Below the pieces are notes generated by a model. It was not told the origin of the DNA. It saw only the letters and a list, made by a program, of their open reading frames with translations, and ran no database searches. From Bacillota bacterium (GTDB lineage Bacteria; Bacillota; Bacilli; Alicyclobacillales; SLC66): a DNA stretch of 64,000 nucleotides. The DNA is taken from the NCBI GenBank assembly GCA_026627345.1, contig JAPNUP010000010.1, forward strand, positions 39,999 to 103,998, written 5' to 3'. How positions within the stretch are numbered: position 1 is the first letter of the stretch; every line of letters starts with the position of its first letter. Of this stretch, positions 8,286 through 17,010 are shown piece after piece. A program made the translations under genes and the position numbers.

Positions 8286-9248
8286 ATGTCTGGATCAGGC
8301 ATCACGGGTCTTATTATCCTGATCATTGTCGTGCTCATCATTTTACTGGTGGTTGCGCGCTCAGTAAAAATTGTAGGGCAGCAGACGATTGCGATCGTCG
8401 AACGATTTGGTCGCTTTCATAAAGCGCTAAATCCAGGGCTGAACATCATCTTTCCATTTATCGATCGCGTGAAACGCACGATCGATTTACGCACACAACA
8501 GGTCACCGTTCCGAAGCAAGAAGTGATCACGCGCGACAACGTGAACATCAATATTGAAACCGTCTTCTTTTACACCGTCATTGATCCGAAACAAGCCACT
8601 TATAACATTCAGAACTTCGTGCAAGGGATACAGAATATTACCGCGTCGAATATTCGCCAAGTTGTCGGTCACATGGAACTTGACGAAACCCTGTCTGGAC
8701 GCGATCGCATCAGTCTAGAGCTACGGCAGTCCTTGGACGAAGTCACAGAGACGTGGGGCGTACGTATCGATCGGGTAGAAGTCATTGACATTCACCCGCC
8801 GACAGAGATTCAAGCTTCCATGGAAAAGCAGATGAAAGCGGAGCGGGAGAAACGCGCCAACATCCTGCAGGCAGAAGGCGAGCGTCAAGCCGCCATCTTG
8901 CGAGCAGAAGGTGAGAAACAGGCCACGATCTTGCGTGCTGAGGCGGAAAAGGAAGCGAACATTCGGCGCGCGGAAGGTGTACAACAAGCGATCGTTCTCG
9001 AGGCCAACGGTCGTGCAGAAGGTATTCGTCTAGTGGCGGTGGGTGAGCGTAACCGCATCGAAATGCTGGCAGCTGCGGGATTGGATGAAAAGGTCCTAGC
9101 TTTCCAATCCTTTGAAGCCTTATCGAACATGGCGCAAGGACCTGCGAGCACCATCTTTATTCCATCGGGCGCGGTCAATACGCTGGCTAGTCTAGGCGCG
9201 ATCAGCAAAGTCTTTCAGGCAGCGCAAGAGGGTGGAGATCAACTGTAG
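8286..9248 (+). CDS. SPFH/Band 7 domain protein (stomatin/QmcA-like)
   Basis: 320 residues. An N-terminal membrane anchor (about 5-25, rich in Ile/Leu/Val) leads into the Band 7 domain at about 27-185, with IVGQQTIAIVERFGRFH and the conserved FFYTVIDPKQATY. A long coiled-coil of repeated ERQAAILRAEGEKQ units covers about 186-250, and a C-terminal part ends in IFIPSG. These proteins oligomerise into membrane rings. The GGGGGTGTTCCT site precedes the ATG. It forms an operon with the upstream NfeD protein, the standard arrangement. Confidence 0.9.
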   Translation: MSGSGITGLIILIIVVLIILLVVARSVKIVGQQTIAIVERFGRFHKALNPGLNIIFPFIDRVKRTIDLRTQQVTVPKQEVITRDNVNINIETVFFYTVIDPKQATYNIQNFVQGIQNITASNIRQVVGHMELDETLSGRDRISLELRQSLDEVTETWGVRIDRVEVIDIHPPTEIQASMEKQMKAEREKRANILQAEGERQAAILRAEGEKQATILRAEAEKEANIRRAEGVQQAIVLEANGRAEGIRLVAVGERNRIEMLAAAGLDEKVLAFQSFEALSNMAQGPASTIFIPSGAVNTLASLGAISKVFQAAQEGGDQL

Positions 9249-9313
9249 TCCCAGATTGTCTGCGGATGACCCATCATGATTTCAGACAGCACGAGAAACA
9301 GGAGGGAGACTAG

Positions 9314-10221
9314 GTGAAACTCGGTGTCAGTACGTACAGTCTTTTGCCTGCCATTGAGCGTGGGCAGATGACCGTGTTGGAGGTGGTGGAATGGATCGCC
9401 GCCCATGGAGGGACACATGTAGAGGTGGTGCCTTTCGGTTTTCGCTTAACTGATAACCCCGGTCTCACCGATGAATCAGAGAGACTGCCAAGCGCGTAGG
9501 CATTGACGTGTCCAATTATGCTGTCTTGTCGAACTTTACGCAGTCCGACACCGAGGCGTATGAGCAAGAAATTTCCCGGGTGATGAAGGAGGTCGATGTT
9601 GCGTACCGACTGGGTGCTAAACGCATGCGCCATGATGTCGCTTGGCGTAAGCGTAGCGCTGAAGAAGAAGGGGGCGCAGCCGGTGCCCTGTGGACGGAAG
9701 ACTCTATTACGATCGCTCGTTTCGAGGCGGTCTTACCACAGATGGCACGCGCTTGCCAGCGTATTGCGGACTATGCGGCGCAGTTCGGGATCATCACCAG
9801 TGTGGAAAACCACCTATTTCTGGTGCAGGCCTCTGATCGCGTGCAACGTCTGATACAGGCGGTGGATCGACCCAATTACAAGACCACGCTCGATACCGGG
9901 AATTTTGTTTGTGTCGATGAGAGTCCAGTGGTAGGCGTTCGTAAGAATCTGCCGTATGCGAGTATGGTTCATTTGAAGGATTTTCATATTCGCCAGGCTG
10001 CACACGATCCTGGGGAAGGATGGTTTCGCTCCGCCTACGGCACTTACTTGCGTGGTTCCATCTTTGGACATGGAGATATCGATGTATGGGCCATTTTACG
10101 ACATATGAAGGCGTGTGGTTATGACGGCTACGCTACGATCGAGTTTGAAGGGATCGAAGACTGCGAGATGGGGACGCGCATTAGTTTAGAGAATGCGCGT
10201 CGGATATGGAGCGAAGTCTAA
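9314..10221 (+). pseudogene. Frameshifted sugar phosphate isomerase/epimerase
   Basis: The two parts lie in different frames: 9314-9499 (62 codons, GTG start, AGGAGGGA upstream) and about 9488-10221. Joined, they give one xylose isomerase-like TIM barrel of about 302 residues: LGVSTYSLLPAI at the front, then IDVSNYAVLSNF, ITSVENHLF (Glu ligand), TTLDTGNFVC (Asp), MVHLKDFH (His) and YATIEFEG (Glu). The break is at CTGCCAAG near 9486-9492; CTGGCCAAG would restore the frame, so one G appears lost. The rest is well preserved, so this is either a very recent inactivation or a sequencing error. Confidence 0.8.
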
Positions 10222-10229
10222 AGTCTAGG

Positions 10230-11021
10230 TCACGTAGGGATGCGGTGCGGCGTGCGAGCACGCATACGCTGATAGATCGTCTGATCAGGCAACTGCAGGA
10301 ACAGTTTTTGACTCGGGCTACCGAATCGATCATTGGTGTTGACTTCAAATACCCAGAGTTTTCCTTTGCGGCCGAGTCCGAGATCGACCCCGATTTCTTC
10401 GAAGTCCTGGTAGCGATCTAACGAGTGCGCAATGGCAAGACCAGCTTGTTCGGCGCTGATGGGCACTTGTTTGCGTATGGCAGGTGAGCGCAACACGATT
10501 TTGGTGACATCGGCAAGCGGCAAGACTTTTCCTTCGGTTGCTCCGACGTTTGACACAATCGATTGCGTGCCACTCACCCGGACGAGGATACCGGCGCACA
10601 CCCACGACCGGTCAGGTTCCCGTTGCATATGCACTCGGATATCAAAAGGACGGCCTTTGATGCTGAGCACAGGCGCCGCTTGTTGCACGATGCTATGCCT
10701 AGGAAGATAGACGCGCAAAATGCGCGCGCGCACAGCAGCCAAGGTATAGGCTGGACTGGCCTTCAGGCGCCCTTGTCTGCGCCAGCGCCAGGTATCAGAG
10801 CCAGCGACGCGATCGATGCGACTGATCTGTTTTCCGCCCCACGTTCCGAGTGGCTTCACATAAACGGATCGGTACCGCTTGAGCATCCGGGTGAGTGATT
10901 GGGCACTCAGTAACTCTGTAGCCAGGAGCTTTGCAGGAGCGGTCGATTCTTGAGACAGCAAGCGGTGCATCTCCCATTTGTCATAAAACTCGCGTATAGG
11001 ATCAAACACCGGAATGGCCAT
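10230..11021 (-). CDS. YheC/YheD family ATP-grasp protein (spore coat-associated)
   Basis: 263 residues. ATP-grasp features are visible: YVKPLGTWGGKQISRI (ATP-binding lysine and glycine-rich turn), GRPFDIRVHMQRE, and the metal-binding end FEEIGVDLGLGRKGKLWVFEVNTN. This is the YheC/YheD group, known in B. subtilis as forespore/coat-associated proteins. ATG 11021 has AAAGGAGGG at ideal spacing; the longer frame to 11126 has none. It is convergent with the broken isomerase and divergent from the lactonase. The substrate of the ligase-like fold is not known. Confidence 0.8.
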   Translation of the reverse strand: MAIPVFDPIREFYDKWEMHRLLSQESTAPAKLLATELLSAQSLTRMLKRYRSVYVKPLGTWGGKQISRIDRVAGSDTWRWRRQGRLKASPAYTLAAVRARILRVYLPRHSIVQQAAPVLSIKGRPFDIRVHMQREPDRSWVCAGILVRVSGTQSIVSNVGATEGKVLPLADVTKIVLRSPAIRKQVPISAEQAGLAIAHSLDRYQDFEEIGVDLGLGRKGKLWVFEVNTNDRFGSPSQKLFLQLPDQTIYQRMRARTPHRIPT

Positions 11022-11112
11022 ACGACGCCCTCCTTTCTGGTCGCAGTGTATGCGACAGCCGGCATGCTCGTATGGGCGAGGTCTGGACAATAATCGATCA
11101 GGATGTGAAAAA

Positions 11113-12177
11113 GTGACTGACAGCAACCGATTTCAGTGGATTTTTGTAGGGACCTACGGGCCCGAAAGTACAGAGGCGATTGAGGTTCTGCTTTTCGACG
11201 CTAGTGAAGGAACGCTTACGCGACAAAGTGGAATCTCGGGTATCGCGAACCCCTCCTTTCTTGCGGTGGCGTCACTCGGTCACCTTCTGTACGCGGTGAG
11301 CGAGACGGAACAAGGGGCAGTGGCAGCGTACCGGATTGATGCCACCACGGGGTCGCTCACCGTTTGCGATCGTCAAATGACAGCAGGTGGATCGCCTTGC
11401 TATGTCAGTCTCGATCCACATCGATCGTACTTGTCTGTTACCAACTACACAGGGGCGAACATCACCTGGTTGGCACTTTCTTCTGACGGTAAGTTCGCTC
11501 GACCGGGACAGATCACGACACACACTGGTCATAGCGTGCATCCTCGCCAAGCATCACCGCATCCGCACAGCGTCGTTCCCGATCCTTACAGCAACTTTCG
11601 CCTTGTCTGCGATCTAGGGCTTGATAAAGTGATCGTGTATCGCTTCGATGATACGGCCAAGGAATGGGTCTGGCATCACGAGGTGGAGACCAATGCGGGA
11701 TCTGGCCCTCGTCACCTCGCCTTTCACCCGCATCTCGCCATAGTTTACGTCGCGCAAGAGCTCGATTCTACGGTAGCTGTGTACCATTTCGATCGCTTAG
11801 AAGGGCGACTGCAGTGGGTGCAGACGGTCAGTACGTTGCCGCAAACGTACACAGGAGAAAGTACTGCTGCTGATCTGCACGTGTCTTCGGACGGTAGATA
11901 CCTTTATGCGTCCAATCGCGGACATGACAGTTTGGTGACTTTTGGCATCGATGATACTGGAGGCCTCGTCGTCCTGGCACACACAAACGCAGGAGGACGC
12001 ACGCCACGCAACTTTCTACTTACACCAGATGGACGGCACATACTCGTAGCCAATCAGGACTCTGATTCGATCGTCGTGATGTGCCTCGATCACACGGGGA
12101 TTCCGTCGCCCACGGGATACACATATACAGTAGCGCAACCAGTCTGTCTGCAGGCTTTACCTACAGAAAGGCAGTGA
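11113..12177 (+). CDS. Lactonase family protein (6-phosphogluconolactonase-like beta-propeller)
   Basis: 354 residues. Seven-bladed propeller of the YbhE/YkgB type: WIFVGTYGPES at the start, repeated blade cores (LYAVSETEQGAVAAYRID, RHLAFHPHLAIVYVAQEL, DLHVSSDGRYLYASNRGHDS, RNFLLTPDGRHILVANQDSD). The SNRGHDS motif is typical of Pgl enzymes, which hydrolyse 6-phosphogluconolactone in the pentose phosphate path. GTG 11113 is chosen with AGGAT about nine bases upstream; the frame extends to 11014 but overlaps the divergent gene. An FAD oxidoreductase follows. Confidence 0.8.
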   Translation: MTDSNRFQWIFVGTYGPESTEAIEVLLFDASEGTLTRQSGISGIANPSFLAVASLGHLLYAVSETEQGAVAAYRIDATTGSLTVCDRQMTAGGSPCYVSLDPHRSYLSVTNYTGANITWLALSSDGKFARPGQITTHTGHSVHPRQASPHPHSVVPDPYSNFRLVCDLGLDKVIVYRFDDTAKEWVWHHEVETNAGSGPRHLAFHPHLAIVYVAQELDSTVAVYHFDRLEGRLQWVQTVSTLPQTYTGESTAADLHVSSDGRYLYASNRGHDSLVTFGIDDTGGLVVLAHTNAGGRTPRNFLLTPDGRHILVANQDSDSIVVMCLDHTGIPSPTGYTYTVAQPVCLQALPTERQ

Positions 12178-12243
12178 ACTCGTATACAGATGCTTCCAAC
12201 TGGTGATGATGAACATCATCATGAACGACGTGGAGGCATCAGC

Positions 12244-13773
12244 GTGCACGAGCGAGCATCCAATCCAAGGCCAAGCTGTCCCCAATCCGCTTGGCTCAAT
12301 AGCGCAAGTCTCCCTGCCTTTCCTACCCTACAAGCGAATGTTGAAGTCGACGTAGTCATTGTCGGTGGCGGTATCACTGGTGTGACTGCAGCCTATCTGC
12401 TATCGCAAGCTGGCCAACGTGTCGCTCTGCTAGAGGCCAGTCGCGTTTTGCATGGTGCGACCGGACACACTACCGCCAAGGTCACAGCGCAGCACAACCT
12501 GATCTATGACGAGCTCATTCGCCATATGGGTGTACAGCAGGCGAAACGCTACTACGAGGCCAATGCGCAAGCCCTCTCTTTCATACGCAAGACCGTGAAA
12601 AAACACGCCATAGCGTGTCAATTTGAAGATCAGGATGCCTACGTTTATGCGGTCACAGACGAGGAAGCGAGAAAGCTCGATAAAGAGTGGCGCGCCTACC
12701 AAACTTTATCGATCGATGGAGATTTGGTGGGGGAGATTCCGTTCGCCTTACCGGTGAAGCAGGCGCTCGTCATGAAACGCCAAGCGCAGTTTCATCCCGT
12801 GCAGTATTTGCGGCGACTTGTGCAAGCCACCGTCGATTACGGGGGCCAGATCTATGAAGGTACGACTGCCACTGGGATTGAAGAAGCAGAGCAGCCTAGT
12901 GTCGTGACCAGCGACGGTTTTCGTGTCCGCGGTCGAAAAGTCCTTGCGTGTACACACTTTCCTTTTTACGACGGTGCAGGTTTCTATTTTTCACGGTTGC
13001 ACGCAGAGCGAGGGTACATCATCGTGGGCAGGACCCAGAAGCCGTTTCCCGGTGGCATGTATATCAGTGCTGACAGTCCTTCGCGGTCCATGCGATCGAT
13101 CACCATCGCTGGGGAGCCCCTCACGCTGATCAGCGGCGAAGCTCACAAGGCAGGCCAAGGTGAAGATACAGTGAAGCACTATGAAGCGCTCGAGGCGTTT
13201 GCCAAAGAGGTGCTTGGACTGACGGAAATCTTGTACCGCTGGTCTAATCAAGATCTGTTTACACTCGACAAAGTGCCATACATCGGACCACTTTCCAGTG
13301 GACATAAAGATGTACTCGTCGCAACCGGGTATATGAAGTGGGGAATGACAACAGGCACCGCAGCGGCTCGTATCCTGTGCGACCTGGTGCTCGAACGCGA
13401 AAATCCAGCGGCCGGACTCTTTGCACCGAGTCGCTTTTACGTCGATCCCAGTCTCAAGAACTTTCTTTCGCAAAACGTCAATGTCACGGCGCATTTGATC
13501 GAAGGTAAATTCGAAGCGCCCACGAGGCAAGTAGAGGACCTGTCCGATGACGAAGGCGCTGTCGTCAATTTTCACGGACGCCGTGCGGGGGCTTATCGAG
13601 ATGCAGGTGGCCAACTGTTCGTGGTAGACACAACCTGTACGCATATGTATTGCGAAGTCAACTGGAATCATGGGGATCGCACGTGGGATTGTCCGTGTCA
13701 TGGCTCGCGCTTCTCGTGTCGTGGAGAAGTTGTGGAGGGTCCTGCCAAAGAGCCGTTGGAGAGACTGTATTAG
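12244..13773 (+). CDS. FAD-dependent oxidoreductase with C-terminal Rieske [2Fe-2S] domain
   Basis: 509 residues from GTG 12244, which has GGAGG about seven bases upstream. The N-terminal part is a DadA/glycine oxidase-like flavoprotein: VDVVIVGGGITGVTAAYLL (FAD dinucleotide fold) and ATGYMKWGMTTGTAAA near the end of the FAD domain. From about residue 420 a Rieske domain follows, with ligands in CTHMYC and WDCPCHGSRF. This flavin-Rieske fusion is the YhfW type of Bacillus. The electron donor and physiological role are unknown. It is convergent with tatC and separated by a weak hairpin. Confidence 0.85.
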   Translation: MHERASNPRPSCPQSAWLNSASLPAFPTLQANVEVDVVIVGGGITGVTAAYLLSQAGQRVALLEASRVLHGATGHTTAKVTAQHNLIYDELIRHMGVQQAKRYYEANAQALSFIRKTVKKHAIACQFEDQDAYVYAVTDEEARKLDKEWRAYQTLSIDGDLVGEIPFALPVKQALVMKRQAQFHPVQYLRRLVQATVDYGGQIYEGTTATGIEEAEQPSVVTSDGFRVRGRKVLACTHFPFYDGAGFYFSRLHAERGYIIVGRTQKPFPGGMYISADSPSRSMRSITIAGEPLTLISGEAHKAGQGEDTVKHYEALEAFAKEVLGLTEILYRWSNQDLFTLDKVPYIGPLSSGHKDVLVATGYMKWGMTTGTAAARILCDLVLERENPAAGLFAPSRFYVDPSLKNFLSQNVNVTAHLIEGKFEAPTRQVEDLSDDEGAVVNFHGRRAGAYRDAGGQLFVVDTTCTHMYCEVNWNHGDRTWDCPCHGSRFSCRGEVVEGPAKEPLERLY

Positions 13774-13789
13774 TTTCTTCATAAGAGTA

Positions 13790-13820
13790 AGGAGCCGTGC
13801 CCGATTCCGGTTCGGCTCCT
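13790..13820. terminator. Hairpin between convergent oxidoreductase and tatC
   Basis: AGGAGCCG at 13790-13797 pairs with CGGCTCCT at 13813-13820, leaving a 15-base loop. No clear T-run follows on either strand, so termination strength is uncertain. Confidence 0.4.
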
Positions 13821-13839
13821 AAATGAGTGGGAGGCTTGC

Positions 13840-14604
13840 CTAAGCGCCCATCTTGCCGCTCGACTTGTCTTCCTCATGCGCAAGTGTCCGTGCTTCGGCG
13901 CGTGCATTTCGTTTCACCTGCACCCTACAAAGCAAGATGCTGATTTCGTACAGCGCCATCATCGGCGTGGCGACACTCAGGTGAGAGATCAATTCTGGCG
14001 GACTGATCAAAGACGCTGCGATGACGATGATCAAGTACGCATTCTTACGCATCTTCGACAGGAAAGCAGGGCTGACCACTCCGATTTGTGTTAGAAACAA
14101 CAGTGCAATCGGCATTTCAAAAATCAGGCCAAAAGGTAACGTTAGGTTTGTCAGAAAGGAAAAGTAATTTTCTGCGGTTATCACGATCTGAAACTGCAAT
14201 GCAGCGAGCGTGAGCAAGAAATGGAGCAAAATCGGGAAAATCACAAAGTATGAAAAGAGCACGCCGCCCACAAACATCAGAGCGATAAAAGGCAGTAAAG
14301 ATAGCGCCATACGGCTCTCTCGAGGCGATAAAGCGGGTTTTACAAATAGCCAGATTTGAAACAAGATAAAGGGTAATGAAATCCCGAACGCGGTCAGGCC
14401 TGCCAGCATGAAGTAAATTTGAATCACATCGCCTGGGCCTAGCACCGCCAGATGCACGTGACCGAGCGGGAGGGTAAGCACATGCAAAATGCGTGTGATA
14501 AAGGCAAGTGCTGCGGCAAAAGCGGCGACAAAGAAGATCAGGCTGTAAACCAGGCGTTTTCTCAGGTCAGTCAGATGTTCGACTACCGTCCACTCACTTT
14601 CCAT
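13840..14604 (-). CDS. tatC: Twin-arginine translocase subunit TatC
   Basis: 254 residues, six predicted membrane spans. N-terminal signature EWTVVEHLTDLRKRL has the conserved cytoplasmic Glu and Arg residues that bind twin-arginine signals; ISLPFILFQIWLFVKPAL (span 2/loop) and FEMPIALLFLTQIGVV are also typical. ATG 14604 has AAGGTG eight bases upstream. TatC forms the receptor of the Tat pathway. It sits five bases after tatA and downstream of a Tat-signal ferritin-like gene, so the locus carries both substrate and translocase, as with phoD-tatAd-tatCd in B. subtilis. Confidence 0.95.
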   Translation of the reverse strand: MESEWTVVEHLTDLRKRLVYSLIFFVAAFAAALAFITRILHVLTLPLGHVHLAVLGPGDVIQIYFMLAGLTAFGISLPFILFQIWLFVKPALSPRESRMALSLLPFIALMFVGGVLFSYFVIFPILLHFLLTLAALQFQIVITAENYFSFLTNLTLPFGLIFEMPIALLFLTQIGVVSPAFLSKMRKNAYLIIVIAASLISPPELISHLSVATPMMALYEISILLCRVQVKRNARAEARTLAHEEDKSSGKMGA

Positions 14605-14609
14605 GACCT

Positions 14610-14876
14610 TCACACCTTATCCGACGAAGTTTCTGCTGAAGCGATGCTTACACTTGCTGCCAACGTGTCAGAGGAAGCGGCAGAGGTAGCTGTATCACTG
14701 ACAGGTACGACGATCGATGGTTCGTCATCGCCCATGATGCCTTTGGTGGCAGATTTGAATTCACGTAGCGTTTTGCCCATCGACTTACCGAGTTCAGGCA
14801 GTCGCTTCGGGCCAAATACGATGAGGGCAAAGAGAATAATCAGTATTACACCAGGCATTCCTATGTTCGATAGCAT
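14610..14876 (-). CDS. tatA: Twin-arginine translocase subunit TatA/E, copy A
   Basis: 88 residues. One N-terminal membrane helix ([14 protein letters not shown]), the hinge [21 protein letters not shown] forming the amphipathic helix, and a Ser/Ala/Thr-rich acidic tail. Clear AAAGGAG site before the ATG. TatA oligomers form the conduit of the Tat system. The protein is identical in every residue to the second copy at 16717-16983. A hairpin lies between it and the ferritin-like gene upstream. Confidence 0.95.
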   Translation of the reverse strand: MLSNIGMPGVILIILFALIVFGPKRLPELGKSMGKTLREFKSATKGIMGDDEPSIVVPVSDTATSAASSDTLAASVSIASAETSSDKV

Positions 14877-14905
14877 GTGGGTCGCTCCTTTTGTGAGTTA
14901 GGATA

Positions 14906-14932
14906 GAGCCGACACAGCAAAGATATCGGCTC
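14906..14932 (-). promoter_or_regulatory. Intercistronic hairpin, ferritin-tatA copy A
   Basis: GAGCCGA at 14906-14912 pairs with TCGGCTC at 14926-14932, a seven-pair stem between the ferritin-like stop and the tatA ribosome binding site. No T-run follows, so it looks like an mRNA stabilising or processing element rather than a terminator. The same hairpin, lengthened by two pairs, occurs in copy B. Confidence 0.5.
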
Positions 14933-14950
14933 CAGGATTTGTGAGTGCAC

Positions 14951-15673
14951 TTAGTTGTTCGGATTGCGCACGCCTGCGACTGCGCTAAGGATCTGTTGAT
15001 CAGTCGGCAGTGCATAAGGGCCATCTGTATTCGTACCTTTAGATAGGAAAGGCACGAGAGCCGTGGCCACACTGGCAACTGTCGAACCACTTGGTGGCGC
15101 TTGTTCGAGCGACAGATTGTTGGGCACGCTCTTGTTGAGAATGACCCGGCCAAGTACTCGGTGTTCGGCTTCGATGCCCATGATCTGTCCAGCGAGTACG
15201 GCAAGGTCGTTTCGTCCGTTTGTCGCAAACTGATAGATGCCAGCGAGGTACGCTTCGATGAACGCGGTTTCTAAAGCTTCGAGGACGGCGACGAATGTAG
15301 AGTCGTTGGCAAATGTGCCGCTCGGGAAGTAAAAATTCGGGTTGGTTCCAGCTACCGAGACGGCGCCTGCATTGGACAGCAGTGTTGCGTGGTAGTATTC
15401 TTCATCCAAGGCTGCGCGAACGTACGGCTGGTTGTCCTGATTATTTGTCATCGGCAGCGTACTACCGTTTTGCAAGGCAGTATAGTAAAACGTCGTGGCG
15501 AGTTGCTCTGCCGTCAATGCGTAGTTGATGATCTCTGTCGTGGATTCCCCGGTTGCTGCAAATGCCGGAACGACGCCCATGACGGGTTCCGCGAGTCCTC
15601 CAAGTGTTACAGCAGCGCCTACAATGCCTGCCTTTTTAAGAAATTCTCTGCGGTTGGTCGTGTTCGTTGCCAC
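14951..15673 (-). CDS. Tat-exported ferritin-like domain protein, copy A
   Basis: 240 residues. The N-terminus is a Tat signal: NRREFLKKAG followed by a hydrophobic run and an Ala-x-Ala site (AFAAT). The mature part shows ferritin-like four-helix motifs: INYALTAEQLATTFYY (first Glu), LDEEYYHATLL (ExxH-like), VLEALETAFIEAYL and IMGIEAEHRVLGRVIL (ExxH). Such proteins are annotated as ferritin-like; a di-metal site is likely but a peroxidase or storage role is unproven. GTG 15673 is chosen because GGGGTGATG lies at proper spacing; ATG 15679 would be too close to it. tatA and tatC follow. Confidence 0.85.
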   Translation of the reverse strand: MATNTTNRREFLKKAGIVGAAVTLGGLAEPVMGVVPAFAATGESTTEIINYALTAEQLATTFYYTALQNGSTLPMTNNQDNQPYVRAALDEEYYHATLLSNAGAVSVAGTNPNFYFPSGTFANDSTFVAVLEALETAFIEAYLAGIYQFATNGRNDLAVLAGQIMGIEAEHRVLGRVILNKSVPNNLSLEQAPPSGSTVASVATALVPFLSKGTNTDGPYALPTDQQILSAVAGVRNPNN

Positions 15674-15764
15674 CCTCATCACCCCTGATCTGAAATGTGT
15701 TACGTTAGGTGATACGATGGGCATAAGCGTGTGGATCACTGTCTACGATATTTTTTTAATAAAC

Positions 15765-15833
15765 GGTGACATGGTGCTTACGCACCACCGTCTACGGGGA
15801 AAATAAGCGGCTACGCCGTTATTTAGAGAAAGG
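15765..15833. repeat. Hairpin-rich repeat, copy B
   Basis: Second copy of the element at 7551-7620. Stem-loops GGTGC-TTAC-GCACC and CGGC-TAC-GCCG are kept with changed loops. It ends just before the AAAGGTGGAGGA site of msrA, so it lies in the msrA 5' leader and in the divergent interval with the ferritin-like gene. Confidence 0.6.
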
Positions 15834-15840
15834 TGGAGGA

Positions 15841-16380
15841 ATGCTTGTGACAGACAGATCTTCGACTGAAGAAGTCGCGACTCTGGCCGGTGGCTGCTTT
15901 TGGTGTATGGTCAAACCGTTCGAGCAGTGGCCGGGCATTGTGAGCGTGGTGTCCGGGTATACAGGTGGGCATACCGTGAATCCGACGTATGAAGAGGTGT
16001 GTTCGGAAACGACTGGCCATTGCGAGGCGGTGCAGATTACCTTTAATCCGGCCCTTTTTCCCTATGAGAAATTGCTGGAGGTGTTTTGGCAGCAAATTGA
16101 TCCGACAGATGCCGGAGGGCAATTTTACGATCGCGGTTCGTCTTATCGCACAGCCATTTTTTATCACAGTGAAGATCAGCGGGTCAAAGCCGAGGCTTCC
16201 AAGGCGGCGCTTGCTGCGAGTGGACGCTTTGACAAGCCCATTGTGACAGAGATCGTGCCGTCTGCTCCGTTTTATGCGGCTGAAACGTATCATCAGGAGT
16301 ACCACAAGAAAAATCCGCTACACTATCAGCAGTACCGCCGCGGCTCGGGTCGCGAAACATTTATTCAAAAACACTGGTAA
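15841..16380 (+). CDS. msrA: Peptide methionine (S)-S-oxide reductase MsrA
   Basis: 179 residues. Catalytic motif GCFWCM near residue 20, then [32 protein letters not shown] and [15 protein letters not shown], all hallmark MsrA stretches. It reduces methionine-S-sulfoxide in proteins. The frame runs upstream through the repeat to 15766, but AAAGGTGGAGGA just before ATG 15841 fixes the start. It lies between the two ferritin-tatA cassettes, on the opposite strand. The nearby link with exported metal proteins suggests an oxidative stress island (inference). Confidence 0.95.
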   Translation: MLVTDRSSTEEVATLAGGCFWCMVKPFEQWPGIVSVVSGYTGGHTVNPTYEEVCSETTGHCEAVQITFNPALFPYEKLLEVFWQQIDPTDAGGQFYDRGSSYRTAIFYHSEDQRVKAEASKAALAASGRFDKPIVTEIVPSAPFYAAETYHQEYHKKNPLHYQQYRRGSGRETFIQKHW

Positions 16381-16392
16381 CGGGAGGTCTTC

Positions 16393-16509
16393 TCATTTGA
16401 TCTTTTCGATGCCGTGGACATGACCAAACACACGGTCGAGAATCTCTCTGACCGTGACTAGCGTTCTCTCATGAATGGAATTTGACTCCCAATCTAACTG
16501 TGGCGCCAT
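16393..16509 (-). pseudogene. Truncated copy of the 105-residue protein gene at 19637
   Basis: An open frame of 38 codons from ATG 16509, with a G-rich site upstream. It matches the first 36 or so residues of the protein at 19637-19954 (MAPQxDWESNSIHERTLV), then stops after GIEK. It is the promoter-proximal end of a duplicated locus whose remainder is lost. Whether the short peptide is made is unknown. Confidence 0.7.
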
Positions 16510-16709
16510 TCTTTCCCCCCCCATTTGCCTGCGTATGCAAGGTCGGTTGGGGGGCAGGGCTCCTGACTCAGTGAAAATGCGGCAACCAGCCTCCGTGTGC
16601 CTCGATCAAGTCGTCGCAAAGCCCTGTGATCTCCTCGGGCGTCAGTTCGGCGCTGGTATAAGGATCGAGATAGGCAGATTGGTGATGAGGCCCGTGTTCA
16701 TCACGTTCC
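16510..16709 (-). pseudogene. Decayed 3' fragment of the GH4 alpha-galactosidase gene
   Basis: On the minus strand the fragment reads NVMNTGLITNLP, then shifts frame into LDPYTSAELTPEE and ends with IEAHGGWLPHFH and a stop, matching the C-terminus of the intact gene at 20016-21311. About 175 bases of the parent (near 20124-20298) are missing. The junction falls at a shared GCC, consistent with a microhomology deletion. The fragment ends abruptly at 16709/16710, where sequence matching the tatC start region begins. Confidence 0.8.
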
Positions 16710-16716
16710 CATGACC

Positions 16717-16983
16717 TTACACCTTATCTGACGAAGTCTCGGCTGAAGCTATGCTTACACTTGCTGCCAACGTGTCAGAGGAAGCGGCAGAGGTAGCTGT
16801 ATCACTGACAGGTACGACGATCGATGGTTCGTCATCGCCCATGATGCCTTTGGTGGCAGATTTGAATTCACGTAGCGTTTTGCCCATTGACTTGCCGAGT
16901 TCAGGCAGTCGCTTCGGGCCAAATACGATGAGGGCAAAGAGAATAATCAGTATTACACCAGGCATTCCTATGTTCGATAGCAT
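16717..16983 (-). CDS. tatA: Twin-arginine translocase subunit TatA/E, copy B
   Basis: 88 residues, identical to copy A throughout, with the same AAAGGAG ribosome site. The duplication stops just past this gene: the bases after it match the tatC start region for about 20 bases and then switch into the alpha-galactosidase relic, so there is no tatC in this cassette. It presumably works with the TatC of copy A. The full amino-acid identity contrasts with the diverged ferritin-like gene beside it. Confidence 0.93.
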   Translation of the reverse strand: MLSNIGMPGVILIILFALIVFGPKRLPELGKSMGKTLREFKSATKGIMGDDEPSIVVPVSDTATSAASSDTLAASVSIASAETSSDKV

Positions 16984-17010
16984 GTGAGTCGCTCCTTTTG
17001 TGAGTTAGGC

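Noticed and set aside
8850..8990. Short tandem repeats in the DNA of the SPFH gene
   Set aside because: They encode the normal coiled-coil repeats of the family and are not a CRISPR or satellite array.
15766..15840. Upstream extension of the msrA frame through the repeat
   Set aside because: MsrA homology and the AAAGGTGGAGGA site place the start at 15841; the extension is only an open frame.
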